Assembly: GCF_002812125.1 (NCBI RefSeq)
Contig: NZ_NPDQ01000005.1
Span: forward strand, 62,001-126,000
Direction: 5' to 3'
Source: Leptospira brenneri
Lineage (GTDB): Bacteria > Spirochaetota > Leptospiria > Leptospirales > Leptospiraceae
Length of the DNA: 64,000 bases
In this document: in pieces, positions 1 to 7,913 of the stretch
Position numbering within the stretch: position 1 is the first letter of the stretch
Layout: every line of letters starts with the position of its first letter
Notes under the pieces: generated by a model
What the model saw: the letters and a program-made list of their open reading frames with translations, nothing else
Databases searched by the model: none
Told to the model about the DNA's origin: nothing
Position numbers and translations under genes: made by a program

Positions 1-1
1 G

Positions 2-565
2 GTTGATACCAAAGAAGAATATTTACTACGGCCTGATTTGGGACGAAGGTTAGATTTTGAATCCACTTGTAAGTTACAACCCTTGGCAGGCGATTTTGAT
101 TTAGTTTTGATTGCAGTGGATGGACTTTCTGCCAAAGCCATCGATGAAAACCTAATTCCCTTTTTTGAACTTTTGACAGATTCCATTGAAAAAAAACAAA
201 TGTCAATGGCTCCTATCATTTTATCGAAGTTTGGAAGAGTTGCCATCGGTGACGAGATTGGAGAAATTTTAAATGCAAAAGTATCTGTTGTCGTGATTGG
301 AGAGAGGCCCGGTTTGTCTTCTGCCGATAGTTTAGGTGTTTACATCACCTATCATCCGCAAGTTGGAAAAACGGATGAAAGTCGCAATTGTATCTCAAAT
401 GTTCGTCCTAGTGGGTTTAGTTTTGAGAGTGCAGTACAGAAAACTATATATTTAATTCAAGAATCAATGCAAAGAAAACTTTCCGGGGTAGAGTTAAAGG
501 ATGAAATGCCTCCAGAGTTTTTACCAAAACCAAAAGATTCTTTGAGAATCGAAGATAAAAATTAA
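2..565 (+). CDS. eutC: Ethanolamine ammonia-lyase small subunit (5' partial)
   Basis: C-terminal part of EutC, the small subunit of adenosylcobalamin-dependent ethanolamine ammonia-lyase, which converts ethanolamine to acetaldehyde and ammonia in the cytoplasm. The reading frame is open to the left edge, so the start lies outside the window; an internal ATG at 38 is not the start. Family signatures are visible: YLLRPDLGRRL at the edge, DLVLIAVDGLSAKA, the basic-acidic stretch around GDEIGE, VIGERPGLSSADSLG, and the RNCISNVRP motif near the end. The large subunit eutB would be expected just upstream. The product depends on B12, which fits the cobalamin riboswitch that follows. Family assignment is firm. 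Confidence 0.95.
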   Translation, partial: VDTKEEYLLRPDLGRRLDFESTCKLQPLAGDFDLVLIAVDGLSAKAIDENLIPFFELLTDSIEKKQMSMAPIILSKFGRVAIGDEIGEILNAKVSVVVIGERPGLSSADSLGVYITYHPQVGKTDESRNCISNVRPSGFSFESAVQKTIYLIQESMQRKLSGVELKDEMPPEFLPKPKDSLRIEDKN

Positions 566-614
566 GTAATAATTCGTTGTGAATGAAAATATTAGAATTT
601 TGATGAACAGAAGA

Positions 615-642
615 TTGACAGAATAGGTTGCATTGGTATTTC
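615..642 (+). promoter_or_regulatory. Candidate promoter for the riboswitch transcript
   Basis: A perfect TTGACA (615-620) is followed after 16 bases by TATTTC (637-642), a weak -10. It lies just ahead of the riboswitch core and after eutC, so it could start the riboswitch-CWC transcript independently of the eut genes. The -10 match is poor, so this is tentative. Confidence 0.4.
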
Positions 643-649
643 ATTAAAT

Positions 650-745
650 CAATTCCGGGAGGAATGAGGTGAAACTCCTCAGCTGACGGTGCAACCGTGA
701 ATTCACATCCTTAGTGTAGGATGGAAAAGTCGGATCTTCCCACAA
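650..745 (+). promoter_or_regulatory. Cobalamin (B12) riboswitch
   Basis: Conserved blocks of the cobalamin riboswitch appear in the right order: GGGAGGAATGA, GGTGAAACTCC, AGCTGACGGTGCAACCGTGA (the three-way junction with a short ACGGT/ACCGT hairpin), a variable hairpin arm, then AAGTCGGATCTTCCC, whose end can close on the starting GGGAG. The downstream sequence AATGAATCG...CGATCATT (about 747-770) forms a further imperfect stem that may belong to the regulatory part. It sits in the leader of the CWC-domain gene starting at 872. The family is recognised from its consensus; the sub-class and whether it acts on transcription or translation are not resolved. Confidence 0.87.
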
Positions 746-792
746 ATGAATCGCCCGTAAACGATCATTCGTTCCTTGTTATTCAAAAGGGA

Positions 793-815
793 TCCCGGAC
801 TTTAGTTTGCCGGGA
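793..815 (+). promoter_or_regulatory. Leader hairpin downstream of the riboswitch
   Basis: TCCCGG and CCGGGA pair perfectly around an 11-base loop between the riboswitch and the CWC gene. No T-run follows, so it is not a standard terminator. It may be part of the expression platform. Confidence 0.4.
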
Positions 816-871
816 CTTCTCAACCTCCAGAACAGACTGAGATTGTGGTTCCTAGTTTTAAGGAGAAACGT

Positions 872-1147
872 TTGGAAAATTTCAAATCAAATGTCTTTGA
901 TACGACAAGTAACGGGAAACCTCCCCTCAAACATGAAGAAAAAATATGCCCTAATTGTTTAAGAAGTTTTGAGTGTAAGGTCGGTTCGATCAGTCTCTGC
1001 CAATGTACCAAAGTGAATCTTTCTTTGGAAGAAAGAGAGTATTTGTCTAAACAATTTTCCGATTGTCTTTGTTATCAATGTATGGAAACCCTTGCCTTTG
1101 AATATAGAATTACAAAATCTTATAAAACAATCACATGGAAATTTTGA
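872..1147 (+). CDS. Small cysteine-rich CWC-family protein
   Basis: A 91-residue protein matching the Cys-rich CWC family (PF14375). CPNC at the start and CQC further on frame the domain, with CLCYQC near the end: seven cysteines in about 50 residues, suggesting metal binding. The function of the family is unknown. I chose the TTG at 872 because a full AAGGAG lies six bases ahead of it; the alternative GTG at 845 has no ribosome-binding site. The gene is the only one in the leader range of the cobalamin riboswitch, so its expression should respond to B12. A role in cobalamin or cobalt handling is inference from that position. Confidence 0.75.
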   Translation: MENFKSNVFDTTSNGKPPLKHEEKICPNCLRSFECKVGSISLCQCTKVNLSLEEREYLSKQFSDCLCYQCMETLAFEYRITKSYKTITWKF

Positions 1148-1233
1148 GTTTTTATTTTCTTTGATTTCTTTTGTAAATCCGCCAAACAATTGTATTATTT
1201 AAGTGAAAACTTTTTTAAATCACAAATTTGAAT

Positions 1234-1272
1234 GGCTAAAAATTTAGCCTGATGTCTACTTTGTTCAAGTAG
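1234..1272 (+). promoter_or_regulatory. Two inverted repeats ahead of the LuxR-type gene
   Basis: GGCTAAA-AA-TTTAGCC (1234-1249) and CTACTT-N5-AAGTAG (1256-1272) lie back to back just upstream of the GTG at 1287. They could be operator sites or leader hairpins. The 1148-1233 stretch shows nothing else clear. Confidence 0.35.
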
Positions 1273-1286
1273 GGTGCTGTTTTTTT

Positions 1287-2390
1287 GTGATTAGTTTATT
1301 CTTTTTAGTCCCTTTGTTTGCTTCCTTAGCGAACCTAAGTTGTTTTATTGAAAATATCACTCGAGATCACAGGTTCCACCGTCTCCTCAGCATTTTTTAT
1401 TTTACCATTGGGGTTCAGAACGCAGCTACAGCCGCTTTATGTTTTGCCAAAGAAGAAACCACTGGACTTGCATTTTGGATTTTTCAATGCCATTCTTTTT
1501 TTCTTTTGGCACCAGTTCTGGTTGCTCTCTGTTCTTTTTGTACGGGAAGGAAGTTGTTCAATAAAGCAACCATCTTCATTGCTGTTTATGCTTTGGCGGT
1601 AGATTTACTTTGTTCCTCAATGCCCAAAACAATTGTTTATGGATTTGCAATGTTTTCTTTTGGAATGGCACCCATGCTCACCATTTTTGGAGGAATCTTA
1701 GGTGGTTCTGTCCATTTTTTTGCCATTGCTGTTTCTTTATATTTTGTTCTTTCTCCTTTGGAATGGAATTCTTTCTTTAACCGAAAAGTATTCATTTTTG
1801 CTTTATGTGTTTGGTGGATTGGGCTCTTTTCTAATTTTTTACCAATGTATGGACTTGATTTTCCTCCTTTCCATCCGGTGGTTGATGCCACAATTTCTGT
1901 TTTGCTTTCTATTTATTTGAATCGCTTCAATGCATCAAGACCTAGTATTTATAGCCTGATTGCTTCCATTTTGATTTCTCTTGCAGTAGGATTACTTTTT
2001 GGAATTTTAGCCTTAGGTTTCCTACCAATTTTTCCACTTAAGGAATTAGTCGTTTCTGTTGTCACAACTTTGACTGGTTTGTTGTTTTTTTCGTATCTAT
2101 TAAAAACTACATTAAAAGATGAAAAACCACATCTTTCCTTTGTTCTCCCACTCGAAAACTTTGCTTTATCAAAACAAGAACTTCGTATCTGCGAGTTAAT
2201 AGCAGAGGGTCATAGCCGTTCCTTCATTCGATTGATTTTGAATGTTTCTGATGGAACGTTACGTAACCATTTAAAAAATATCTATGCGAAAGTCCTTCCT
2301 GAATCTAACTCAACCTCCAAAGATCAGTTGCAACGTTTGACAGTTTTTTTGTCCAAACAGAAGTTAAGTGAAGATGGACCAGTTAAATAA
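1287..2390 (+). CDS. Membrane protein with C-terminal LuxR-type HTH
   Basis: The 367-residue protein has an N-terminal half of about seven to eight hydrophobic segments (residues ~1-275) and a C-terminal LuxR/GerE-like helix-turn-helix (~295-360). The HTH is seen in LSKQELRICELIAEGHS and in the recognition-helix region VSDGTLRNHLKNIYAKV. This layout suggests a one-component membrane-bound transcription regulator that senses a signal in or at the membrane. There is no kinase or receiver domain. The GTG start at 1287 gives an immediate hydrophobic helix. The ligand and targets are unknown; the palindromes just upstream might be autoregulatory. Confidence 0.75.
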   Translation: MISLFFLVPLFASLANLSCFIENITRDHRFHRLLSIFYFTIGVQNAATAALCFAKEETTGLAFWIFQCHSFFLLAPVLVALCSFCTGRKLFNKATIFIAVYALAVDLLCSSMPKTIVYGFAMFSFGMAPMLTIFGGILGGSVHFFAIAVSLYFVLSPLEWNSFFNRKVFIFALCVWWIGLFSNFLPMYGLDFPPFHPVVDATISVLLSIYLNRFNASRPSIYSLIASILISLAVGLLFGILALGFLPIFPLKELVVSVVTTLTGLLFFSYLLKTTLKDEKPHLSFVLPLENFALSKQELRICELIAEGHSRSFIRLILNVSDGTLRNHLKNIYAKVLPESNSTSKDQLQRLTVFLSKQKLSEDGPVK

Positions 2391-2428
2391 AATTCGAAAT
2401 TAATTTTAGAAGTTTTGATTCGGTTTTT

Positions 2429-3454
2429 TTATTGTTCAACACAAACTAACTCATGATTTACCGAACAAAGCTGTAATCCTCGACCAGCTGTCAGTGTGAT
2501 GATATCTTGGGTGTAAGCATCTCCTACAATTCCCGAATCGGAAGCCGAGTTTGAGTTCCATTTCTGGCAGGTCCCATTTATATTTGTGGTCCAATCAGTG
2601 TTTAGTCCTGTCCAATGGTCTGAACTGATTGTAGTAATGGGTGTTGAAATTCCAGTTATGAATAAACCATTGTTATCTGAAGATTCAATATTAGTGCCAT
2701 CATCTCGGATATAAGTTTGGTTGGCTTTGAATACCCAATCAATTTGTTTTTCACCGGAATTAGGGGTAAAACTCGCCCGTCGAGATTCCCCGTCAACTAA
2801 CATCGCTTTGAACTTCCCTGATCCTGGATAGTTGGGATCAGATTGACAGAAAGAATCAAAATTTGCGGCCTTTCCTGCATTCGCAGGATAAGCATTCTGT
2901 GTCACAAAAATTTTACAATTGATACAAGACTGAAAACAATGAATTTCTATTTCTTTGATATCTCGATTGAAAATTTTTCCAATGGGGTTTGTTAACTCAC
3001 AAAAGTTTCCTTGTGCTTGAGTGGCAAAATTAACCTCATACCCAGAGCCGACAGGAATTCGGTCTGGAAAGGAAAACTCTGTTGTACCGGCAGGAAGAAG
3101 GAGCTGAGTGTCTTTGTTTAAAATGAGACGTAAACCATTACCGGTCAGTCCTGAAACCTTTCCGCCAATCGTAAATCCAAGCCCTCCCGATTTTCCATCA
3201 ACCGAACAATGGGAGTTAGTATCACCTAATATCGATTTTGCTGCCACTGCTTTTGAAAAAGATTGCGAATTAACATCACAGACATTTTCCATCTGAGAAG
3301 GTTCACAATTTACCAATAGCCCAATCGATAAAATAGAAAACCAAAGTAGTTCCGATAGATTCTTATTTGTGAATGGATTGTAAAACCTGGATGTCTGCGA
3401 GATGCATCTCCCAAAGAGATACCCAGGTTTTTGAATTATTATTGCCTCATTCAT
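2429..3454 (-). CDS. DUF1554 lipoprotein
   Basis: A 341-residue predicted lipoprotein. A hydrophobic stretch ends in LLVNC (Cys ~50), a spirochaete-like lipobox. The C-terminal 170 residues match DUF1554 (PF07588), a family typical of Leptospira: CKIFVTQNAYPANAGKAANF, then ...AMLVDGESRRA and the closing Cys-rich part with CSVNHELVCVEQ. The start codon overlaps the end of the upstream lipoprotein gene by eight bases, indicating one transcript and probably coupled translation. The signal region is unusually long (~49 residues) with no internal Met, so the true start is uncertain. Function unknown; surface or periplasmic location is inferred. Confidence 0.75.
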   Translation of the reverse strand: MNEAIIIQKPGYLFGRCISQTSRFYNPFTNKNLSELLWFSILSIGLLVNCEPSQMENVCDVNSQSFSKAVAAKSILGDTNSHCSVDGKSGGLGFTIGGKVSGLTGNGLRLILNKDTQLLLPAGTTEFSFPDRIPVGSGYEVNFATQAQGNFCELTNPIGKIFNRDIKEIEIHCFQSCINCKIFVTQNAYPANAGKAANFDSFCQSDPNYPGSGKFKAMLVDGESRRASFTPNSGEKQIDWVFKANQTYIRDDGTNIESSDNNGLFITGISTPITTISSDHWTGLNTDWTTNINGTCQKWNSNSASDSGIVGDAYTQDIITLTAGRGLQLCSVNHELVCVEQ

Positions 3455-4460
3455 TCGGAATGCTTACATATCCTTTCAACAAAGTAAAGCGGAACGGTTG
3501 ATCCACCATAAGTAACGACTGAACGTTCGTACAAAGATATTCCTTCTCGTGAATCCCAAAACTAGTTGTGATTGTATGTTCACCAGCTTTAGGAGTTGCA
3601 ATGTCTAGGTTGACTGCCGGTGCGATATATTCAGGTAAAGTCGTTCTTGGATTGAGTCCTGCTATGTCCAAAGAGAGAGAGACGCCATCAACGGGTAGGT
3701 TGTATTTTACTTTGATTTCAATTCTGTCAGCTACTTGATTGGTCTCGAAACAATGGTCAGTACAGTTTCCGAATGTTCCTGGAGTTTTTATGGCATTGGC
3801 ACAATTTCTTGCATGCCCTATCTTCAGTTCTTTTGATGAAATTCCAAATTCATTTTTTGCGACAACGAACACTTTGTACTTTCTGTCTGAATCGACAAGA
3901 AAGGTATAACCAGAGAAATTCGCCGCAGTCCGATTGACTATTGTTACGGCATTTGTAACCGTTCCATCGGCTAGGAGCTCCATATTTTTTTTTCCTAGAT
4001 AGAGAGAAACTTCTGTATTAGCAGGAACTGGTTTTACAAAGCTAATACTAGTTTTTTGGAATTGCAAAAGACCTTTTGTGGAGTAAGGGTCATCTGCTGG
4101 GTTGGCATTATTTGTGATGTAATTGATATCATTTAGGATGGGGGCGACACTTGGAGGAGGGTCATTCACAGTAATGGGAATTTCAGTTCCTCCTGTCCCT
4201 CCACCGTTGCCGGGGTTATTCCCAATGGCAGTGGATGCGTTTGCTTCCGAAGAAACCAAAAGAGGAACTAGGATTGTTTTCACGTCCGTGTTTGCTCCTT
4301 CACATTTTAGTATCAAAAGAGATAAACCAGTCATAACTAGAACTGGAAGGTTGGATCGAACCAGCCGAAAGGTTCTTTCGCGGAATTGATGGAAATACAG
4401 GGAAGGTTGGCTCAGTGTTTTCATGCACTCAAGGTAACATGAACCTAGTTTTCTTACCAT
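3447..4460 (-). CDS. Predicted lipoprotein of unknown function
   Basis: A 337-residue protein whose N-terminal hydrophobic stretch ends in LLILKC, a plausible lipobox. After a Gly/Pro-rich linker (~85-110) comes a domain with alternating short hydrophobic stretches reminiscent of Ig or fibronectin folds (~150-240). A Cys-containing C-terminal part follows, with NC, GNCTDHC and YLC. I do not recognise a named family. A Met 12 residues in (position 4424) would give a more usual signal-peptide length. First gene of a two-gene operon with the overlapping DUF1554 lipoprotein. Confidence 0.6.
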   Translation of the reverse strand: MVRKLGSCYLECMKTLSQPSLYFHQFRERTFRLVRSNLPVLVMTGLSLLILKCEGANTDVKTILVPLLVSSEANASTAIGNNPGNGGGTGGTEIPITVNDPPPSVAPILNDINYITNNANPADDPYSTKGLLQFQKTSISFVKPVPANTEVSLYLGKKNMELLADGTVTNAVTIVNRTAANFSGYTFLVDSDRKYKVFVVAKNEFGISSKELKIGHARNCANAIKTPGTFGNCTDHCFETNQVADRIEIKVKYNLPVDGVSLSLDIAGLNPRTTLPEYIAPAVNLDIATPKAGEHTITTSFGIHEKEYLCTNVQSLLMVDQPFRFTLLKGYVSIPNE

Positions 4461-4744
4461 GTCCTGGATGTCATAAGTGGGAGAAGGAGCCTATCCCAAA
4501 TGTCATGTTTTGATTTTTTTAGTAAATTTCTCCCGAGTCTGCTCACGAACGTGAATTGGACAGGAAAAGAGGACCTACAAGGGAAAGGGACTGGCGTTTT
4601 CCAGGGAGTAAAAAGGAAAGATAGGGATTAAAGAGGGAAATAAATGGCTTTTTTCAGGCGATGGAAAGGGAAAGTCGCTTACTTTTTCCTGTCAGTAGAA
4701 ATCGAAACTCCCTTACCCTTTCGAGCGATGCGAAAATTTGCATT

Positions 4745-4766
4745 TAGTTATCCACTTGGGTAACTA
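4745..4766 (+). promoter_or_regulatory. Operator 1 of the GST-ArsR operon
   Basis: TAGTTATCCA-N2-TGGGTAACTA, 10-base arms with one mismatch. The same pattern recurs 52 bp downstream (centre to centre, about five helical turns). A possible -35 TTGCAT (4738-4743) abuts it. The rest of the 4461-4744 intergenic stretch is purine-rich and shows no other clear feature. Confidence 0.6.
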
Positions 4767-4796
4767 TTTTCTTGCAAAAAAAATACTCCCAGATGA

Positions 4797-4818
4797 TAGT
4801 TTTCCAAATGGATAACTA
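4797..4818 (+). promoter_or_regulatory. Operator 2 of the GST-ArsR operon
   Basis: TAGTTTTCCA-N2-TGGATAACTA, again 10-base arms with one mismatch, and the same consensus as operator 1. It overlaps the probable start codon of the GST gene at 4808, so a bound repressor could block transcription or early elongation. The ArsR protein encoded at 5558 is the obvious candidate binder (inference). Confidence 0.6.
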
Positions 4819-5515
4819 TCAAAGACCCAACCTTCTACTATACATCCACCCTCTGGCCTCTTTTTGCCATAAGGTCCTGATTGCTCTTTATGAAAATGGA
4901 ACGGAGTTTGAGGCCAAGGTTGTCGATCTTATGGACGAGAAGTCGAGCGCCGAACTTTTACAGTATTGGCCGGTAGGAAAAATTCCCCTCCTCAGGGACA
5001 GGGCTCGAGAGGAGACGATTCCGGAAACTTCCATCATCATCGAATATCTAAACGAATTCTATCCAGGGAAAGAAAAACTCATTCCTAGTGATTTCTCTTT
5101 GGCTTTGGAAACAAAACTTTGGGACCGTTTTTTTGATCTCTATATCAGTGAACCCATGCAAAAGATTGTCATCGATCGTCTGCGGCCGGAAGGTCAGAAC
5201 GATTTTTTTGGGGTTGAAGGGGCTTACCAGAACCTAAGAGTTTCTTATGATATGTTGGAGGCTAAATTAAACACGACTCGCAGGTTTATCGCAGGTGAGA
5301 ACTTTAGTATGGCTGATTGTTCTGCAGTTCCGGCTCTGTTTTACGCAGACACAATTTTAAGTTTTCAAACCACTCATCCAAAACTCTCTTCTTACTTTGA
5401 AAGGTTACTCGAAAGACCTTCCGTCAAACGGACGATAGCTGAGGCGGAACCATATTTTCACCTGTATCCATTTTATGACAAAATTCCAGAACGGTTCCGG
5501 AAGGGAAAATCTTGA
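4808..5515 (+). CDS. Glutathione S-transferase family protein
   Basis: A protein of ~235 residues with the GST fold. The N-terminal thioredoxin-like domain begins LLLYIHPLASFCHKVLIALYE and carries the VGKIPLL cis-Pro motif and the ETSIIIEYLNE motif (E/S binding glutathione). An alpha-helical C-terminal domain follows with the conserved FIAGENFSMADCSAVPALF motif. The likely role is cytoplasmic conjugation or detoxification; the substrate is unknown. Candidate starts are 4772 (TTG), 4793 and 4808 (ATG). None has a ribosome-binding site; 4808 fits family length best and lies inside operator 2. It is followed by an ArsR regulator and an SRPBCC protein on the same strand, probably one operon. Confidence 0.85.
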   Translation: MDNYQRPNLLLYIHPLASFCHKVLIALYENGTEFEAKVVDLMDEKSSAELLQYWPVGKIPLLRDRAREETIPETSIIIEYLNEFYPGKEKLIPSDFSLALETKLWDRFFDLYISEPMQKIVIDRLRPEGQNDFFGVEGAYQNLRVSYDMLEAKLNTTRRFIAGENFSMADCSAVPALFYADTILSFQTTHPKLSSYFERLLERPSVKRTIAEAEPYFHLYPFYDKIPERFRKGKS

Positions 5516-5557
5516 AGGCCATTTTTAAAAGTAAAAAGGAATGAGTTCTATTCATTT

Positions 5558-5905
5558 ATGAATTCTAATATTTCGGGTTTAGAACATATTTTTCATGCCC
5601 TTGCGGATCGTACGAGATTGGGTATGGTCGAACGATTGAGCCAGGGGCCGGCTTCGGTCAAAGAATTGGCTGAACCTCTTGCTATGGCTTTACCTTCTGT
5701 TTTAAAACATTTAAAAGTTCTAGAAGATAGTGGACTTGTGTTTTCAGAAAAATTAGGTAGGGTTCGTACTTATCGGTTGGAGCCTACTAAACTTTCAGGG
5801 ATTGATGTTTGGATGGCAGAGAGAAAGGCTGCATGGAATTTAAGTTTTGACAGGTTAGGAAATTTTTTAATCGAAACATCCGATGAAAATTCAGATGGAG
5901 AGTGA
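5558..5905 (+). CDS. ArsR-family transcriptional regulator
   Basis: A 115-residue winged-helix repressor: IFHALADRTRLGMVERLS, then the recognition helix region ALPSVLKHLKVLEDSGLV and the wing SEKLGRVRTYRLEP. It lacks the classical metal-binding CVC motif, so it belongs to the non-metal ArsR subgroup that usually sits beside SRPBCC (AHSA1) genes. The SRPBCC gene overlaps its stop by four bases. It probably represses the GST-ArsR-SRPBCC operon through the twin palindromes at 4745-4818 (inference). Confidence 0.9.
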   Translation: MNSNISGLEHIFHALADRTRLGMVERLSQGPASVKELAEPLAMALPSVLKHLKVLEDSGLVFSEKLGRVRTYRLEPTKLSGIDVWMAERKAAWNLSFDRLGNFLIETSDENSDGE

Positions 5906-6390
5906 ATATGAAAGAAGGATTTGTGAAACATTCTACATTTACCATTGAAAGGATTTTACCTGCTTCCAAGGAAAGGTCTTTTGCTGCTTGGGCAAACGCA
6001 GAATCCAAACGAAAGTGGTTTGCTTGTCACGATGATTGGAAAACTGCAGCATTCAGTTTGGACTTTAAAGTAGGGGGAAAAGAATCTAATTTAGTTTTAA
6101 CACCCGAAGGGGGTCGTCATGTTTTTGACGCAACTTTTTATGATATTGTACCCAATGAAAGAATTGTTTATGCCTTTGGTATGTATGTGAACGACATTCG
6201 TATCTCTGTTTCTCTCGTAACAGTTTTATTTGAGTCACCCACTTCTGGAAGAACCAAAATGACCTTTACCGAACAGATTGTACTATTAAAAGAACCTGGT
6301 CGCGAAGGATTCTCCACAGAGGAGGAGGTTCGCGGTCGGGTGGAAGGTACAAATGCCGGATTTGACCGACTTGTGAACGAACTGAGTTAG
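5902..6390 (+). CDS. SRPBCC / AHSA1-type ligand-binding protein
   Basis: A 162-residue START-like protein of the activator of Hsp90 homologue 1 type. The N-terminal strand is followed by RILPASKERSFAAWANAE, then KRKWF, the DFKVGGKESN motif and a C-terminal helix GFDRLVNEL. Such proteins bind hydrophobic ligands and are commonly coupled to an ArsR partner. The ATGA overlap with arsR shows translational coupling. The ligand is unknown. Confidence 0.85.
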   Translation: MNMKEGFVKHSTFTIERILPASKERSFAAWANAESKRKWFACHDDWKTAAFSLDFKVGGKESNLVLTPEGGRHVFDATFYDIVPNERIVYAFGMYVNDIRISVSLVTVLFESPTSGRTKMTFTEQIVLLKEPGREGFSTEEEVRGRVEGTNAGFDRLVNELS

Positions 6391-6448
6391 TGGCTCCTTT
6401 GTATCGGAGCCTATGATTTGTTGTAATCTTTTGTACTCTAGATAAGAT

Positions 6449-6823
6449 TCAAACAGGATATAAAAATTCATAAAAAGTTCCATTCGTCGTAGGAACTCTT
6501 ATGTTTTTGATATCTCTCTTTTCTGATTCCGTTTCCAAGTATTGAAAAAAAGTTTTTTCTGGTTTGTAAAAATATTTGGTTCTCGTTCTTTCTAAGGATT
6601 GAACCGCATTTTTAATGTTTGTTTCTTTTGATTCTTTTGGATCAAAGAACTGGAAGAGCTGGCGGTTTTTTGCCGAAGCAGGAAGGGAAGATTCCCAACA
6701 GATTTCTTCTTCGATGGATAAAATCTCATCATAAAGATCGGAATCCTGCGCAGGACCTCCTAGTGTTGCTAATTTCAAAGAAAGTTCGTAATACTCATCG
6801 AGTAGGGATTCAATGTATTCCAT
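6449..6823 (-). CDS. Hypothetical protein
   Basis: A ~124-residue soluble acidic protein that I do not recognise. It starts with an amphipathic helix (MEYIESLLDEYYELSLKLA) and ends with TFYEFLYPV. I prefer the ATG at 6823, which has AGAGG about 10 bases ahead, over the GTG at 6835 in the same frame. No signal peptide or membrane segment. It stands alone, convergent with the SRPBCC gene. Confidence 0.55.
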   Translation of the reverse strand: MEYIESLLDEYYELSLKLATLGGPAQDSDLYDEILSIEEEICWESSLPASAKNRQLFQFFDPKESKETNIKNAVQSLERTRTKYFYKPEKTFFQYLETESEKRDIKNIRVPTTNGTFYEFLYPV

Positions 6824-7040
6824 AATGTGGTTCACCTCTTTCCTACAAAGATACCAAAGGGGTGGGACAAATTGCGTAAAACTTGGAGAAATTAGCGGCG
6901 AAAAAGAGAATTTATGAATTTTTTTTTTGGTTTTAGAACAGATACCCGACTCGGTTGGTTTGTTTGCTTACGTTAATTGTGGATCAGGTATTTGCCTACA
7001 AGTAGACGTGAATCCGGTGGTAAAAGGAGCCATCCAGATC

Positions 7041-7100
7041 CTGCGCGCGTGCAGGAATCAAAACAGCATCGATTCCTTAATCTTGGGAAAGATGCTGTTT
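7041..7100 (-). terminator. Probable terminator for the deoxyribosyltransferase-like gene
   Basis: AAACAGCATC (7061-7070) and GATGCTGTTT (7091-7100) form a 10-bp stem just downstream of the gene ending at 7122. On the minus strand the stem ends in TTTT. A second GC-rich hairpin, CCTGC...GCAGG, follows at ~7040-7054. The remaining 6836-7040 stretch shows no gene. Confidence 0.5.
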
Positions 7101-7121
7101 GACTAAAAAAAATTGAAAGTT

Positions 7122-7802
7122 TTATCCTTCTAAATACTTCATAAAGTTAGCAGAAGCCTTTAATTTTTCCATAAGCACTTTGAGGATTGCCACCAAATCT
7201 TTTTCTTTATGTTCAAAGAAACGAATGATGTTTAAAATTTCCCAAACCTCTTTTCCTATTTCCATAGTTAGTTTTACCATGGGCGGTGGATTTTTGAGAT
7301 AAGAATTTTCACCAGCAGCATTCACTTTGACAATGATTTCTGCTAGTTTCCCTGGGATTTGAGGAATTTCAGTGACATATTTCCAGTTGTAACTAAGCCC
7401 AGTGAGTAATGGGTTGTCCAAACCATTGAACTCGGTCCTTGGATCATTTTTATAAATGACAATGGGTTTGCCGGTCGCAAAAGAGATTCCTGTTTCGGAA
7501 ATGGAACCGTCGTCAGCTGGTCTTCCGTTCATATTGAACACAGTTGCATTACATCGTTCCACCACTTGGTAGACATCCATAGCAAAAACAGCTTTTTGAA
7601 CAAAAATCATAATGTCTCGAAAGATTTCGCCAGAGATGATGGGGGTATTGATGAGTGCCATGACCTTGGCCACTTCAATCCCGTCCCTTTGCGGAAGGTA
7701 GGTTTTGTATCCAGCTGCCTCTAGGGTGGCGGCAATCGTTGCCATAGTGCTTAGTTCTTCAGGGCTAAACATCGGGCCAGAACAGTAAATATATTCGCTC
7801 AT
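7122..7802 (-). CDS. Nucleoside 2-deoxyribosyltransferase-like protein
   Basis: A 226-residue protein with the N-terminal fold of PF05014: YIYCSGPMFSPEELSTMATIAATLEAAGYKTYLPQRDG, then NCNATVFNMNGRPADDGSISETGISFATGKPIVIYKND. The ADDGS..E..FA pattern corresponds to the conserved Asp/Glu region of the deoxyribosyltransferase active site. The C-terminal ~70 residues form an added helical tail. The reaction (base exchange or hydrolysis on deoxynucleosides) is inferred from the family. A strong AGAGGAG ribosome-binding site precedes the ATG at 7802. Confidence 0.75.
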   Translation of the reverse strand: MSEYIYCSGPMFSPEELSTMATIAATLEAAGYKTYLPQRDGIEVAKVMALINTPIISGEIFRDIMIFVQKAVFAMDVYQVVERCNATVFNMNGRPADDGSISETGISFATGKPIVIYKNDPRTEFNGLDNPLLTGLSYNWKYVTEIPQIPGKLAEIIVKVNAAGENSYLKNPPPMVKLTMEIGKEVWEILNIIRFFEHKEKDLVAILKVLMEKLKASANFMKYLEG

Positions 7803-7813
7803 AATCTCCTCTA

Positions 7814-7830
7814 ATTCATTAAAAATGAAT
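7814..7830 (-). promoter_or_regulatory. Palindrome upstream of the gene at 7802
   Basis: ATTCATT-AAA-AATGAAT, perfect 7-base arms, lies immediately 5' of the ribosome-binding site of the minus-strand gene. It could be an operator or a leader hairpin. Confidence 0.3.
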
Positions 7831-7856
7831 CTGAGCAGTTTTTCATTGAAACTAAA

Positions 7857-7889
7857 TTTTAATCATCAATAATTTTCTAATGATTAAAA
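7857..7889 (-). terminator. Probable terminator of the sensor-phosphatase gene
   Basis: TTTTAATCAT (7857-7866) and ATGATTAAAA (7880-7889) form a 10-bp AT-rich stem with a 13-base loop, 25 bases past the stop of the minus-strand gene ending at 7914. T-rich flanks on that strand fit termination; the low GC makes it weak. Confidence 0.45.
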
Positions 7890-7913
7890 AAAGTTAAATG
7901 TTTGGTGGGACGA

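Noticed and set aside
6836..7121. Possible RNA gene in the gap before the deoxyribosyltransferase-like gene.
   Set aside because: No tRNA cloverleaf or known RNA motif; the hairpins fit a terminator of the minus-strand gene.
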